From CBDBUR01 sp965212075 (GTDB lineage Bacteria > Pseudomonadota > Alphaproteobacteria > JAPOUT01 > G958296285): a stretch of DNA of 64,000 bases. The notes under the pieces are model-generated. The model was not told where the DNA came from. It ran no database searches and was given only the letters and a program-made list of their open reading frames with translations. The position numbers and the translations under genes are program-made. Location: contig OZ243043.1 of the NCBI GenBank assembly GCA_965212075.1, forward strand, positions 310,001 to 374,000. The letters are read 5' to 3'. Shown here in pieces: positions 17,526 to 25,114 of the stretch (positions within the stretch are counted from its first letter, which is position 1; each line of letters begins with the position of its first letter).

Positions 17526-18143
17526 ATGAATAATTTATCGGATGATGAGGAACTTATGAACGCCATAGCTTTCAAAAATGCTGAGGCTTATAGAATACTC
17601 GCCCAGCGCTATATGGATGACCTGTTCTTCCTCGCGCGGCGCATCCTGCGCGATCAAAGCGAGGCCGAAGACGTCGTCCAAAATATCTTCCTGCAGATCT
17701 GGGAAAAGCCCAGACAATGGCAGCCGGAAAAAGGCCGCCTCAAAGCGTGGCTCTGGACGATCACCAGCAATGCTTGCCGCGATGTCCTGCGCAAATCGAG
17801 CCGCATCGTGCTCTCCGATGACGGCTTTGAGCATATCGCCCATGCCAGCCCCCAGCCCGACCGCAAGGCCGAAGATGTCAGCCAGCTCAATCATGTGCTC
17901 GGGCAGATCGCCCGCCTGCCCGAACGCCAGCAAACCGCGCTCTATTTCAGCGTCCATGATGAACTCACGCATAAAGAAATCGCCCAGCAAATGAATATCA
18001 GCGCCGATGCGGTGGAAAGCCTCATCGCCCGCGCGCGCAAAAATCTCAAAATGGAAGTTGCACCAGCTTCTCCTCCTCCTTCTTCTTTTTCTTCTTCTGG
18101 GCAAAGCAGCAAACTATGGAGGCTCAATCATGCCGATATCTAA
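17526..18143 (+). CDS. ECF-type RNA polymerase sigma factor
   Basis: About 205 residues from ATG 17526 (AAAGG upstream); GTG 17502 and ATG 17505 are alternatives. Region 2 is seen as YMDDLFFLARRILRDQSEAE and KGRLKAWLWTITSNACRD, and region 4 as LPERQQTALYFS plus the helix-turn-helix HKEIAQQMNISADAVESLIA. Such factors switch on an envelope or stress regulon when an anti-sigma lets go. The next gene, overlapping by 14 bp, encodes a small membrane protein that could be the anti-sigma; the third gene encodes a Metal_resist-like periplasmic protein. The Ser/Pro-rich tail (PASPPPSSFSSSG) is unusual. Confidence 0.88.
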   Translation: MNNLSDDEELMNAIAFKNAEAYRILAQRYMDDLFFLARRILRDQSEAEDVVQNIFLQIWEKPRQWQPEKGRLKAWLWTITSNACRDVLRKSSRIVLSDDGFEHIAHASPQPDRKAEDVSQLNHVLGQIARLPERQQTALYFSVHDELTHKEIAQQMNISADAVESLIARARKNLKMEVAPASPPPSSFSSSGQSSKLWRLNHADI

Positions 18144-18480
18144 TGATGATCTGAAAAAAGCGATGCGCCTGCAAGCCGAAAACCATTCTGCGCCCGCTCG
18201 TCTGCGCCGACTCATCTTGGAGATCCCGCAGACCGCTTCACCGCGCCGCAAAAATTATCAGGCGGCTAATCAAAATCAGATTTTGAGTCGGCAGGCCAAA
18301 TGGCAAGTCGGCGGGATCGCGGCATCCTTTTTTGTCACGATCTTCACCTTCAATATCTTTGCGGCGACAACCGCGACATCCGATGCCGAATTCGTGCTGG
18401 GCTTCGTCGCCCCAGAAGTCGCCGACCAGATCGTGGCGATCGCGCCCACCTATAACCCCTTCAACGAAACCCCACAATAA
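18130..18480 (+). CDS. Small single-span membrane protein, putative anti-sigma factor
   Basis: 116 residues from ATG 18130, with TATGGAGG upstream, overlapping the sigma gene. A basic cytoplasmic N-terminus (about 55 residues, DDLKKAMRLQAENHSAPARL) is followed by one membrane span (GGIAASFFVTIFTFNIFAA) and a short acidic periplasmic tail. There is no HxxxCxxC zinc anti-sigma motif. The anti-sigma role is inferred only from topology and position after the ECF gene. Confidence 0.6.
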   Translation: MPISNDDLKKAMRLQAENHSAPARLRRLILEIPQTASPRRKNYQAANQNQILSRQAKWQVGGIAASFFVTIFTFNIFAATTATSDAEFVLGFVAPEVADQIVAIAPTYNPFNETPQ

Positions 18481-18493
18481 AAGGAACAAGAAA

Positions 18494-19057
18494 ATGACAA
18501 AAATAATTAAAGAAACAAAAAAACAATCTGTTATCCCCTTCGCTTTTGTGAGCGCGACAACGATTTTTTATATGTTTTTTTCTGTCGCGATCATCTTCAC
18601 GGTGCTCGCGGTCGGCATGCCCAGCCAAGCCAATGCGCGCGATCGCGGTCCGAATACGATCGGTGCCACCGCCGACATTCTCAAGTCCCTGCCGCGCGAT
18701 GTCCGCAAAGAGTTCCGCGAAAAAATGTACGAGCAGCGCAAGACTTGGCTTGAAGAAAGAAAAGCCATGCATCGTGAAGTGCGCAAGACCACCGAACAAT
18801 TGGTCGCTTTGCTTGAAGTCCAGCCCTTTGACCGCAGCAAAGCCAACAAGCTGCTCGCCGATGTGCAGGCAAAAATGACCGCGCGCGGCACCCGCGCGAT
18901 GGATCAGGTGCGCACCACGCTCATTGATATGCTCGCCCGGCTCCCCGCCGAAGAGCGCCGCGAGACCATTGAAGAATTGCGCGAAGTGCTCGAAGATTGG
19001 GATGATTATCGCTCTGGCCGCCGCTGGTGGCAGAGCCTGTTCTTCTGGCGCGGTTAA
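18494..19057 (+). CDS. Metal_resist/Spy-like periplasmic protein
   Basis: 187 residues from ATG 18494 (AAGGAACAAG upstream). An N-terminal signal/anchor (FFSVAIIFTVLAVG, then a likely cleavage at NARA/DRG) is followed by a long helical region. The segment LLEVQPFDRSKANKLLADVQ, later LIDMLARLPAEERRETIEEL, matches the periplasmic heavy-metal sensor pattern of p-FD...h...Lp-eeR. Such proteins bind metals or act as chaperones. It probably belongs to the ECF sigma operon as target or sensor. The Trp-rich end (RRWWQSLFFWRG) is unusual. Confidence 0.65.
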   Translation: MTKIIKETKKQSVIPFAFVSATTIFYMFFSVAIIFTVLAVGMPSQANARDRGPNTIGATADILKSLPRDVRKEFREKMYEQRKTWLEERKAMHREVRKTTEQLVALLEVQPFDRSKANKLLADVQAKMTARGTRAMDQVRTTLIDMLARLPAEERRETIEELREVLEDWDDYRSGRRWWQSLFFWRG

Positions 19058-19067
19058 ACCGAATAGA

Positions 19068-19142
19068 CGCGGGAATGTCTCCCCCCTTATTCCCGCGCTC
19101 CACCCGCCCCCGTCTCCTGCTGATGCAGGCGGAGGGGGCGGG
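19068..19142. repeat. Two adjacent hairpins in the gap before the acyl-CoA dehydrogenase
   Basis: CGCGGGAAT (19068-19076) pairs perfectly with ATTCCCGCG (19089-19097). Next, CCCGCCCCC (19103-19111) pairs with GGGGGCGGG (19134-19142) around an inner CCTGC-TGAT-GCAGG stem. The GCGGGAAT arms resemble the dispersed repeat family. No T-run follows on the + strand; a role in transcript ending is possible. An upstream in-frame extension of the next gene crosses this region and was not accepted. Confidence 0.7.
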
Positions 19143-19211
19143 AATAAAAAGCTTCCATTTTGGCCGGTTTCGTGGAATCCTGCCGGTGAGCCCAAAAGAG
19201 GGGGGGGTATT

Positions 19212-20324
19212 ATGGATTTTGACTTCTCAGGCGACCAAAAAATGCTGCGCGATCAGACGCGCAAATTTTTGGATGATAAATGCACTTTCGCTGAACTGCG
19301 CGGGGTTTTTGAGGGGGGAGAGCCCTATCATCGCCCGACATGGGACGGCCTCGCCGCGCTGGGCGTTATGGGCGCGGACATCCCCGAACAATATGGCGGG
19401 CTGGGACTCGGCGCGCTCGAATTATGCGTCACCGCCGAAGAAATAGGCCGCGCGCTCGCCCCCGTGCCCTTTTCGTCAAGCATCTATCTCGCGAGCCAAG
19501 CCCTCCAGCTCGCCGCGCCCGACGAGATCAAAAAAACATGGCTGCCAAAAATATCATCGGGCAAGGCGATCGGCACCTTCGCGCTCGCTGAAGGCGCAGC
19601 ACAGCCGCTGCCGTCAAAAATGAAAACCATGTTTGACGGCCAGACTCTGAGCGGCGAAAAATCCCCCGTCCCCGATGGCGGCGAAGCCGATTTTGCGATC
19701 ATCGGCGCGCAATCCGCTGACGGCTTCGTCCTCACTTTCGCCGAACTCAAAGGCTGCCAGCGCAAAGAGCTCAAAACAATTGACCCGACGCGCGCTCATG
19801 CATCCATTGCGCTCGACAAGCAGCCCGCGACCCTGCTCACAAGCGATGCCCACCATGACGGCGAAGCGCTGCTTGCTCATCTGCTTGACCGCGCAGCCGT
19901 GCTGTTTGCGTTTGAACAGCTCGGCGGCGCCGATGCCGCCTTAGACTTCGCGCGCGACTACGCCAATGAGCGCTACGCCTTTGGCCGCCCGATCGGCTCC
20001 TTTCAGGCGATCAAGCATAAGCTCGCCGATGCCTATGTCCGCAACCAGCTCGCGCGCTCCAACTGCTATTACGCCGCGATGATGCTCGCCGATGATGATC
20101 CCGAACTGCCCGCTGCTGCTGCGGGCGCGCGGCTTGCGGCCACAGACGCTTTCGTCTTTGCCGCGCAGGAAAACATCCAGACCCATGGCGGCGCCGGATT
20201 CACGTGGGAGTCTGACTGCCAATTTTTCTATCGCCGCGCGGGCTTGCTCGCTTTGACCATTGGCGCGTCGCGCAGCTGGCGGGAGAAGCTCGTCGCCGCG
20301 CTTGAAAAGCGCAATGTTGCTTAA
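19212..20324 (+). CDS. Acyl-CoA dehydrogenase-family protein, probable non-catalytic partner subunit
   Basis: 370 residues from ATG 19212 after AGAGGGGGGG. ACAD fold: N-terminal helices (MDFDFSGDQKMLRDQTRKFL), middle beta domain, and C-terminal RYAFGRPIGSFQAIKHKLAD and HGGAGFTWESDC. The position of the catalytic Glu used in IVD-type enzymes is not acidic in an evident way here, and the middle domain is short on FAD motifs. It is next to a full ACAD (20399), the arrangement of alpha2-beta2 FadE enzymes. The final codons AATGTTGCTTAA are the first unit of a 19-bp tandem array. Confidence 0.82.
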   Translation: MDFDFSGDQKMLRDQTRKFLDDKCTFAELRGVFEGGEPYHRPTWDGLAALGVMGADIPEQYGGLGLGALELCVTAEEIGRALAPVPFSSSIYLASQALQLAAPDEIKKTWLPKISSGKAIGTFALAEGAAQPLPSKMKTMFDGQTLSGEKSPVPDGGEADFAIIGAQSADGFVLTFAELKGCQRKELKTIDPTRAHASIALDKQPATLLTSDAHHDGEALLAHLLDRAAVLFAFEQLGGADAALDFARDYANERYAFGRPIGSFQAIKHKLADAYVRNQLARSNCYYAAMMLADDDPELPAAAAGARLAATDAFVFAAQENIQTHGGAGFTWESDCQFFYRRAGLLALTIGASRSWREKLVAALEKRNVA

Positions 20325-20383
20325 ATATAGAAATGTTGCCTAAATATAGAAATGTTGCCTAAATATAATGTTGCTTAAATATA
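20313..20383 (+). repeat. Four-copy 19-bp tandem array spanning a stop codon
   Basis: Units AATGTTGCTTAAATATAGA (20313-20331), AATGTTGCCTAAATATAGA (20332-20350), a 17-bp copy (20351-20367) and a 16-bp copy (20368-20383). The first includes the last codons and stop of the upstream ACAD gene. The array fills the gap up to the ribosome-binding site (AAGGAG) of the next gene. Confidence 0.95.
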
Positions 20384-20398
20384 AATAAGGAGATCAGT

Positions 20399-21628
20399 AT
20401 GAACCTCAGCGATTCCCCCGAAGAAAAAGACTTCCGCGCCGAAGTGCGCGGCTGGCTTGATAAAAACGCCCGCCCCAAATCCAAAGAAGGCAGTAATGCA
20501 ATCGCCGGCACCGGTCTGCCTAATGGAGGCAAAGACTACATGGCCGCCGCCAAAGCGTGGCAGGCCAAAAAAGCCGAAGCCGGATATGCGGCGATCACCT
20601 GGTCAAAGGATTATGGCGGCATGGGCGGCACTTCAATGCAGTCGGTCATCTATGCGCAGGAAGAGGGCAAATATGATGTGCCGGGCGGGGTTTTTGAAAT
20701 CGGGCTGGGCATGTGCATCCCCACTCTGATGACCCATGGCAGCGAGGCGCATAAGCAGCGCTATGTGAAGCCTGCGCTCTATGGCGAAGAGATATGGTGC
20801 CAGCTTTTCTCCGAGCCCGCCGCCGGTTCCGATGTCGCCGGTATCCGCAGCCGCGTCAAGCGCGACGGCGATGACTGGATCCTCAATGGCCAGAAAGTCT
20901 GGACTTCGGGCGCGCATTTTTCTGATTACGGCATCATCGTCGTGCGCTCCGATCCGTCGGTGCCGAAACATAAAGGCCTCTCCTTTTTCTTTATTGATAT
21001 GAAGTCCCCCGGCGTGGAGGTGCGGCCAATCAAACAGATCACCGGCGACAGCAATTTCAACGAAGTCTTCTTCACCGATGTCCGCATCCCCGACAGCCAG
21101 AGACTCGGCGAAGTCGGGCAGGGATGGCAGGTCGCGCTGACGACCTTGATGAATGAACGGCTCGCGGTCGGCATGGGCGGCGGCAGAGATTGGCGCGATG
21201 TCCTCGACCTCGCCCGCAAAACCGAAATTGATACCGGTCCGGCCATCGCCAATGACCAAGTCCGCGCCGCCATCGCCGATTGGTATGTCCAAAGCCAAGG
21301 CCTCAAATATACCCGCTACCGCACCTTGACCGCTCTGTCCAAAGGCAATACGCCTGGGCCGGAAAGCTCGATCATCAAAATCGTCTCGGCGAAAAAAATG
21401 CAGGAGATCGGCGCTTACGGCATGGAGCTGCTCGATATGGGCGGCGTGCTCGATGAGGGTGAAAATATCAGCTTCCTGCGCCAGTGGCTGGGCGCGGCAG
21501 GCTTCCGCATTGCCGGCGGCACCGATGAGATTTTGCGCAACATCGTCGCCGAGCGCGTGCTCGGCATGCCCGCCGATATCCGCGTTGATAAAAATGTCGC
21601 CTTTGAGGATTTGCCCTCCGGGCGTTAA
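20399..21628 (+). CDS. Acyl-CoA dehydrogenase, probable catalytic subunit of a pair
   Basis: 409 residues, ATG 20399 after ATAAGGAGATC. Motifs: QLFSEPAAGSDVAGI and GQKVWTSGAHFSDY (FAD/substrate region), Glu in TTLMNERLAVG at the IVD-type catalytic position, and GGTDEILRNIVAERVLGMP at the end. It would oxidise an acyl-CoA at C2-C3 and pass electrons to ETF. The partner at 19212 lacks the Glu, suggesting a heteromer like mycobacterial FadE pairs. Substrate unknown; steroid or branched acyl-CoAs are typical for such pairs. Confidence 0.9.
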   Translation: MNLSDSPEEKDFRAEVRGWLDKNARPKSKEGSNAIAGTGLPNGGKDYMAAAKAWQAKKAEAGYAAITWSKDYGGMGGTSMQSVIYAQEEGKYDVPGGVFEIGLGMCIPTLMTHGSEAHKQRYVKPALYGEEIWCQLFSEPAAGSDVAGIRSRVKRDGDDWILNGQKVWTSGAHFSDYGIIVVRSDPSVPKHKGLSFFFIDMKSPGVEVRPIKQITGDSNFNEVFFTDVRIPDSQRLGEVGQGWQVALTTLMNERLAVGMGGGRDWRDVLDLARKTEIDTGPAIANDQVRAAIADWYVQSQGLKYTRYRTLTALSKGNTPGPESSIIKIVSAKKMQEIGAYGMELLDMGGVLDEGENISFLRQWLGAAGFRIAGGTDEILRNIVAERVLGMPADIRVDKNVAFEDLPSGR

Positions 21629-21633
21629 AGTGA

Positions 21634-22716
21634 ATGAGCTGGTCGGTTCTTGGCCTGATGAGCGGCACGTCGCTTGATGGCATTGACGCAGCGATCCTTG
21701 AAACTGATGGCATCACGATCAAAAGTTTCGGCCCGAGCCTTCATCATGCCTACAGTGCCGCGCAGCGCCGCATTCTGCGCGAAGCGATCGCTTCTTCCGC
21801 CGCCGATATTCGCGCGCGCGCGGCGCGCGAAATCACTGCGGCGCATCTGGCGATCATTCACGCTATTCTCGCGATGCATCAAACCAAAATTGATCTCATC
21901 GGATTTCACGGCCAGACGATTGCGCATGCGCCCGCCACTCATGCGCTTGATCAGGGCATCACATTGCAAATCGGCGATGGAGCTGAAATTGCGCGGCAAA
22001 CCCAGATTGATGTTGTCGGCGATTTCCGCAGCCAAGATGTCGCCGCCGGAGGGCAGGGTGCGCCGCTAGCGCCTTTATATCACCGCGCGCTCGTGGAGAA
22101 AACGCGCCTGCGCCCGCCCGTCGCGATTGTCAATATCGGCGGTGTCGCAAATATGACGTTCATCGGCAAAGACGATCTGCTGCTTGCCTTTGACACCGGG
22201 CCGGGCAATGGGTTGATGGATCAATGGGCCGCAAAACATATCGGCACATTTTATGATGAAGATGGCCGCCTTGCCGCCAAAGGCCAGCCCAACAAAGCCG
22301 CACTCACCGGATATTTGGCCAGCCCGTTTTTCAAACGCCCGCCGCCAAAATCGCTTGACCGCTATGATTTCACGCTAGATCGCGTCGCCGGACTTTCAGC
22401 CGAAAATGGCGCGGCGACCTTGCTCGCCTTGACGGCGCGCACGATCGCCAGTGCCGCAGATCATTTGCCGCACCGGCCTGCTCATTGGATTCTTTGCGGT
22501 GGCGGCAGGCATAATCGCGCTTTGCGCGCGCAGCTTGAGGAGCTCATTCCTGAGCCGGTCTCTACCGCTGAAAAAATGGGCTGGCAGGGTGATATGATTG
22601 AAGCGCAGGCTTTCGCCTATCTGGCCGCGCGCGCGGTTCAAAATTTGCCATTGACTTTGCCGTCAACTACAGGCGTCGCACAGCCTCTGACCGGCGGGCG
22701 TCTGTTTAAAGCTTAA
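21634..22716 (+). CDS. anmK: Anhydro-N-acetylmuramic acid kinase
   Basis: 360 residues. The N-terminal ATP-binding motif GLMSGTSLDGIDAA, and later GFHGQTIAHAP, QIGDGAEIA, GDFRSQDVAAGGQGAPL, NIGGVAN and FDTGPGNGLMD, are the diagnostic blocks. AnmK phosphorylates and opens anhydroMurNAc to MurNAc-6-phosphate in peptidoglycan recycling. It starts 5 bp after the ACAD stop. Its 3' end overlaps the convergent hydrolase gene by 4 bp. Confidence 0.95.
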   Translation: MSWSVLGLMSGTSLDGIDAAILETDGITIKSFGPSLHHAYSAAQRRILREAIASSAADIRARAAREITAAHLAIIHAILAMHQTKIDLIGFHGQTIAHAPATHALDQGITLQIGDGAEIARQTQIDVVGDFRSQDVAAGGQGAPLAPLYHRALVEKTRLRPPVAIVNIGGVANMTFIGKDDLLLAFDTGPGNGLMDQWAAKHIGTFYDEDGRLAAKGQPNKAALTGYLASPFFKRPPPKSLDRYDFTLDRVAGLSAENGAATLLALTARTIASAADHLPHRPAHWILCGGGRHNRALRAQLEELIPEPVSTAEKMGWQGDMIEAQAFAYLAARAVQNLPLTLPSTTGVAQPLTGGRLFKA

Positions 22717-23354
22717 AGCCGCGCGCTGATATAGTTATTTACGGTCTTGATCATGTCCGGCGTCTTGCGGTCAAACATATGATTGGCGCCCGGAATTTCC
22801 TTATGCATGATTTCAATATCACGCTGCGATTTCAGCCGCTCGATCAGCTCGCGTATTGAAGAGGGCGTCGCTACTTTGTCGCTGCCGCCATGGACAATCA
22901 AGCCCGGCGACGGGCAGGGCGCTAAAAATGTAAAGTCGTAAATGTTCGCCGGTGGCGCCACCGAAACAAAATTGTTGATCTCAGGCCGCCTCATCAATAA
23001 TTGCATGCCGACCCATGCGCCAAATGAATAGCCGAAAACCCAAAATTGCGGCGAGCCTTTATGATGCGCCTGCAGCCAATCAAGCGCTGACGCCGCGTCA
23101 ATGATCTCGCCGATGCCATTGTCAAACTCGCCCTCGCTGCGTCCGACGCCGCGAAAATTAAACCGCAAAACCGATAAACCCTTCTGAACACAAATATCAA
23201 ATAAATGCCGGAGGATCGGCGAGTTCATCGAGCCGCTCAGCCGCGGATGCGGCGATAGCAGCAAGGCCACTGATCTGTTCGCATGTGCTCCTGTCGCTGG
23301 GTGATAGTCTCCCTCTAGGCGGCCCGCCTGACCGTTAAATGTTATGTTCGCCAT
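22713..23354 (-). CDS. Alpha/beta hydrolase (COG2945-like)
   Basis: 213 residues. An oxyanion/entry motif LSPHPRLSGSMN, then RFNFRGVGRSEGEFD, nucleophile elbow GYSFGAWVG (Ser about residue 120), Asp in GGSDKVAT and His in GANHMF. This small predicted hydrolase family has no agreed substrate. It converges on anmK with overlapping stops and is divergent from the iscR-suf operon, with 182 bp between the two starts. The gap holds the iscR promoter; a minus-strand promoter was not identified. Confidence 0.82.
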   Translation of the reverse strand: MANITFNGQAGRLEGDYHPATGAHANRSVALLLSPHPRLSGSMNSPILRHLFDICVQKGLSVLRFNFRGVGRSEGEFDNGIGEIIDAASALDWLQAHHKGSPQFWVFGYSFGAWVGMQLLMRRPEINNFVSVAPPANIYDFTFLAPCPSPGLIVHGGSDKVATPSSIRELIERLKSQRDIEIMHKEIPGANHMFDRKTPDMIKTVNNYISARL

Positions 23355-23402
23355 GAGCCTTCAACGATTCTTCAATTATTCTCGAGTGGATTTTTATTTT
23401 CC

Positions 23403-23427
23403 AAAGTTGACTAAATTAGTCGGATAT
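23403..23427 (+). promoter_or_regulatory. IscR type-I-like operator
   Basis: The core TTGACTAAATTAGTC (23407-23421) followed by GGATAT matches the E. coli IscR type 1 consensus ATASYYGACTRWWWYAGTCRRSTAT at all but two positions. It lies 110 bp ahead of an iscR homologue and overlaps the -35 TTGACT, as expected for [2Fe-2S]-IscR autorepression. The match was made by eye. Confidence 0.75.
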
Positions 23428-23440
23428 TATAATATATCCG
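23407..23440 (+). promoter_or_regulatory. Promoter of the iscR-suf operon, with second dyad at the -10
   Basis: -35 TTGACT (23407-23412) and -10 TATAAT (23428-23433) with 15-bp spacing. The -10 is centred in a perfect dyad CGGATAT-(6)-ATATCCG (23421-23440), a possible second regulator site. Confidence 0.6.
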
Positions 23441-23536
23441 TAAGTCATCCCCCTTTGCCCTGATTTCCCCCCTTATAGCACTTTATCGGGGCAAAAAGCA
23501 AGGAAAATCGGGGATAAATTAAAATAAGGAACGAAT

Positions 23537-24013
23537 ATGCGCCTATCCACAAGAGGCCGGTATGCCGTGATCGCCATGAGCGACCTCGCTCAGCAGGCGC
23601 GCCGCCACGCGAGTCAAAGCAGAAAAAGTGAAGAAAAAACATTGCAGCGTTTTCATCCCACGCCGCTTTCGGCGATCGCGCGCCGCCAGCAAATTTCCCT
23701 GAACTATCTTGAGCAGCTCTTCGTTCAATTGCGCCGCGCCGGATTGGTCTCCGCCATGCCCGGACGCCAAGGCGGCTATTACCTCAAACGCAATCCCGAT
23801 CATATTTTCATCGCCGATATTATCTTGTCGGTGGACGAGCCGATCAAAATGACCAAATGTGTTCCGGGACAAGAACTCGGATGCACCGGCAAGCGTGCGC
23901 GCTGTCAGGCGCATAAATTATGGGTCGGGCTGGGGCAGCAAATCATGGCCTATCTCAATAAAGTGCGCCTCAGCGATATCGCCTCCGGCAATATACCTTC
24001 TGAACTTCAATGA
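23537..24013 (+). CDS. iscR: Rrf2-family Fe-S regulator IscR
   Basis: 158 residues. Winged-helix start MRLSTRGRYAVIAMSDLAQ, recognition region SLNYLEQLFVQLRRAGLVSA and wing GRQGGYYLKR. Three cysteines in KCVPGQELGC and KRARCQAH match the [2Fe-2S] ligands. An extra segment of about 25 residues (RRHASQSRKSEEKTLQRFHP) sits between helix 1 and the recognition helices; most IscR proteins lack it. It overlaps the cysteine desulfurase by 4 bp and heads the Suf operon, with an IscR-type operator upstream. Confidence 0.9.
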   Translation: MRLSTRGRYAVIAMSDLAQQARRHASQSRKSEEKTLQRFHPTPLSAIARRQQISLNYLEQLFVQLRRAGLVSAMPGRQGGYYLKRNPDHIFIADIILSVDEPIKMTKCVPGQELGCTGKRARCQAHKLWVGLGQQIMAYLNKVRLSDIASGNIPSELQ

Positions 24014-25104
24014 ACATATATATGGACTATAATGCACACGCGCCGCTCAGGTCGGAAGCGCACCGCGCTATGTGCGCCGCGATGGCTTTGTGCGGCAATC
24101 CGTCATCGCCGCATCGCGCAGGCCGCGCCGCGCGCGCGCTCATCGACGAAGCGCGCGAGCGCATCGCCGCTCTGGTCGCCGCACCGCCCGAAAATCTGAT
24201 CTTCACCAGCGGCGGCACCGAAGCCAATGCACTCGCTCTTAATATCGCCAAAATCAATGACGCCGACACGTTCGTTTCGGCGATTGAACATTTAAGCGTT
24301 TTGCAGCAAGCGCCTTTGTCTCATCACATCATTCCGGTCAAGACGTCAGGCCTCATCGCGCCAGAGCAGGTCGCGGAGATGATCCAAAACATTGACCGGC
24401 CATTTGTCTCGGTGATGCTCGCCAATAATGAAACCGGAATCATCCAGCCGATCAAAGAAATCGCTGAAGTGGTCAAGCAGCGCAATGGCTTTGTTCATTG
24501 TGATGGTGTGCAGGCAGCAGGAAAATTTGACATTAATATGAGCGCGCTCGGCATTGATGCTTTGTCTTTGTCGGCGCATAAGATGGGCGGGCCTGCGGGC
24601 ATTGGCGCTCTGGTGCTCGCTGAAAATTATAATCGCGATTTTGCCTTCGCGCCTCTCTGGAAGGGGGGCGGTCAAGAATTAGGCATGCGCGCCGGCACCG
24701 AAAACCTGATCGCCATTGCGGGCTTTGCCGCTGCGGCGCAAATAGTGCAAAATAATTCCGAGTTAGCACAGCTGCGTGATGATTTAGAAGCGGCTCTGCC
24801 CGAACAGGCGATTGTTTTCGGCAAGAGCGCGCCGCGTCTTGCCAACACGTCATGTTTTGCGCTGCCGAACATCACCGCGCAGGCCGCTTTGATCATGTTT
24901 GACCTTGCGGGCATTTGTCTGTCGGCGGGATCGGCTTGTTCAAGCGGTAAGATCGCGCCGTCTCATGTGCTGCGGGCGCAAAATGTCCCTGCCGCGCTTG
25001 CCGCGCGCGCTCTGCGCGTGAGCCTTGGCTGGCAGACTCGCCAAAGCGACATCACCCAATTCGCTCAAGCGCTGCGGCGCATCAGCAAAAGACAGGCTGC
25101 ATAA
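24010..25104 (+). CDS. Cysteine desulfurase, IscS/NifS type
   Basis: 364 residues. PLP-dependent class V fold: FTSGGTEANALAL, the Lys in LSAHKMGGPAGIGAL (~190), and the active Cys loop SAGSACSSGKIAPSHVL (~309). It releases sulfur from cysteine as a persulfide for Fe-S assembly. This is the first of two desulfurases in the operon (the other is SufS at 28391), and its loop style (group I) differs from SufS. No IscU is seen. Starts at ATG 24010 inside the iscR stop. Confidence 0.9.
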   Translation: MNIYMDYNAHAPLRSEAHRAMCAAMALCGNPSSPHRAGRAARALIDEARERIAALVAAPPENLIFTSGGTEANALALNIAKINDADTFVSAIEHLSVLQQAPLSHHIIPVKTSGLIAPEQVAEMIQNIDRPFVSVMLANNETGIIQPIKEIAEVVKQRNGFVHCDGVQAAGKFDINMSALGIDALSLSAHKMGGPAGIGALVLAENYNRDFAFAPLWKGGGQELGMRAGTENLIAIAGFAAAAQIVQNNSELAQLRDDLEAALPEQAIVFGKSAPRLANTSCFALPNITAQAALIMFDLAGICLSAGSACSSGKIAPSHVLRAQNVPAALAARALRVSLGWQTRQSDITQFAQALRRISKRQAA

Positions 25105-25114
25105 AGGAATTACT

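Noticed and set aside
18924..19211. A 96-codon in-frame N-terminal extension of the ACAD gene at 19212
   Set aside because: It would run through the upstream gene and two hairpins; MDFDFSGDQ after AGAGGGGGGG is the normal ACAD start.
20313..20383. CRISPR array
   Set aside because: Units are directly adjacent without spacers and differ from other tandem sites in the window; no cas genes are present.
25025..25114. A longer SufB starting inside the cysteine desulfurase
   Set aside because: SufB homology begins at ATG 25115, which has its own ribosome-binding site; the extension is the desulfurase in another frame.
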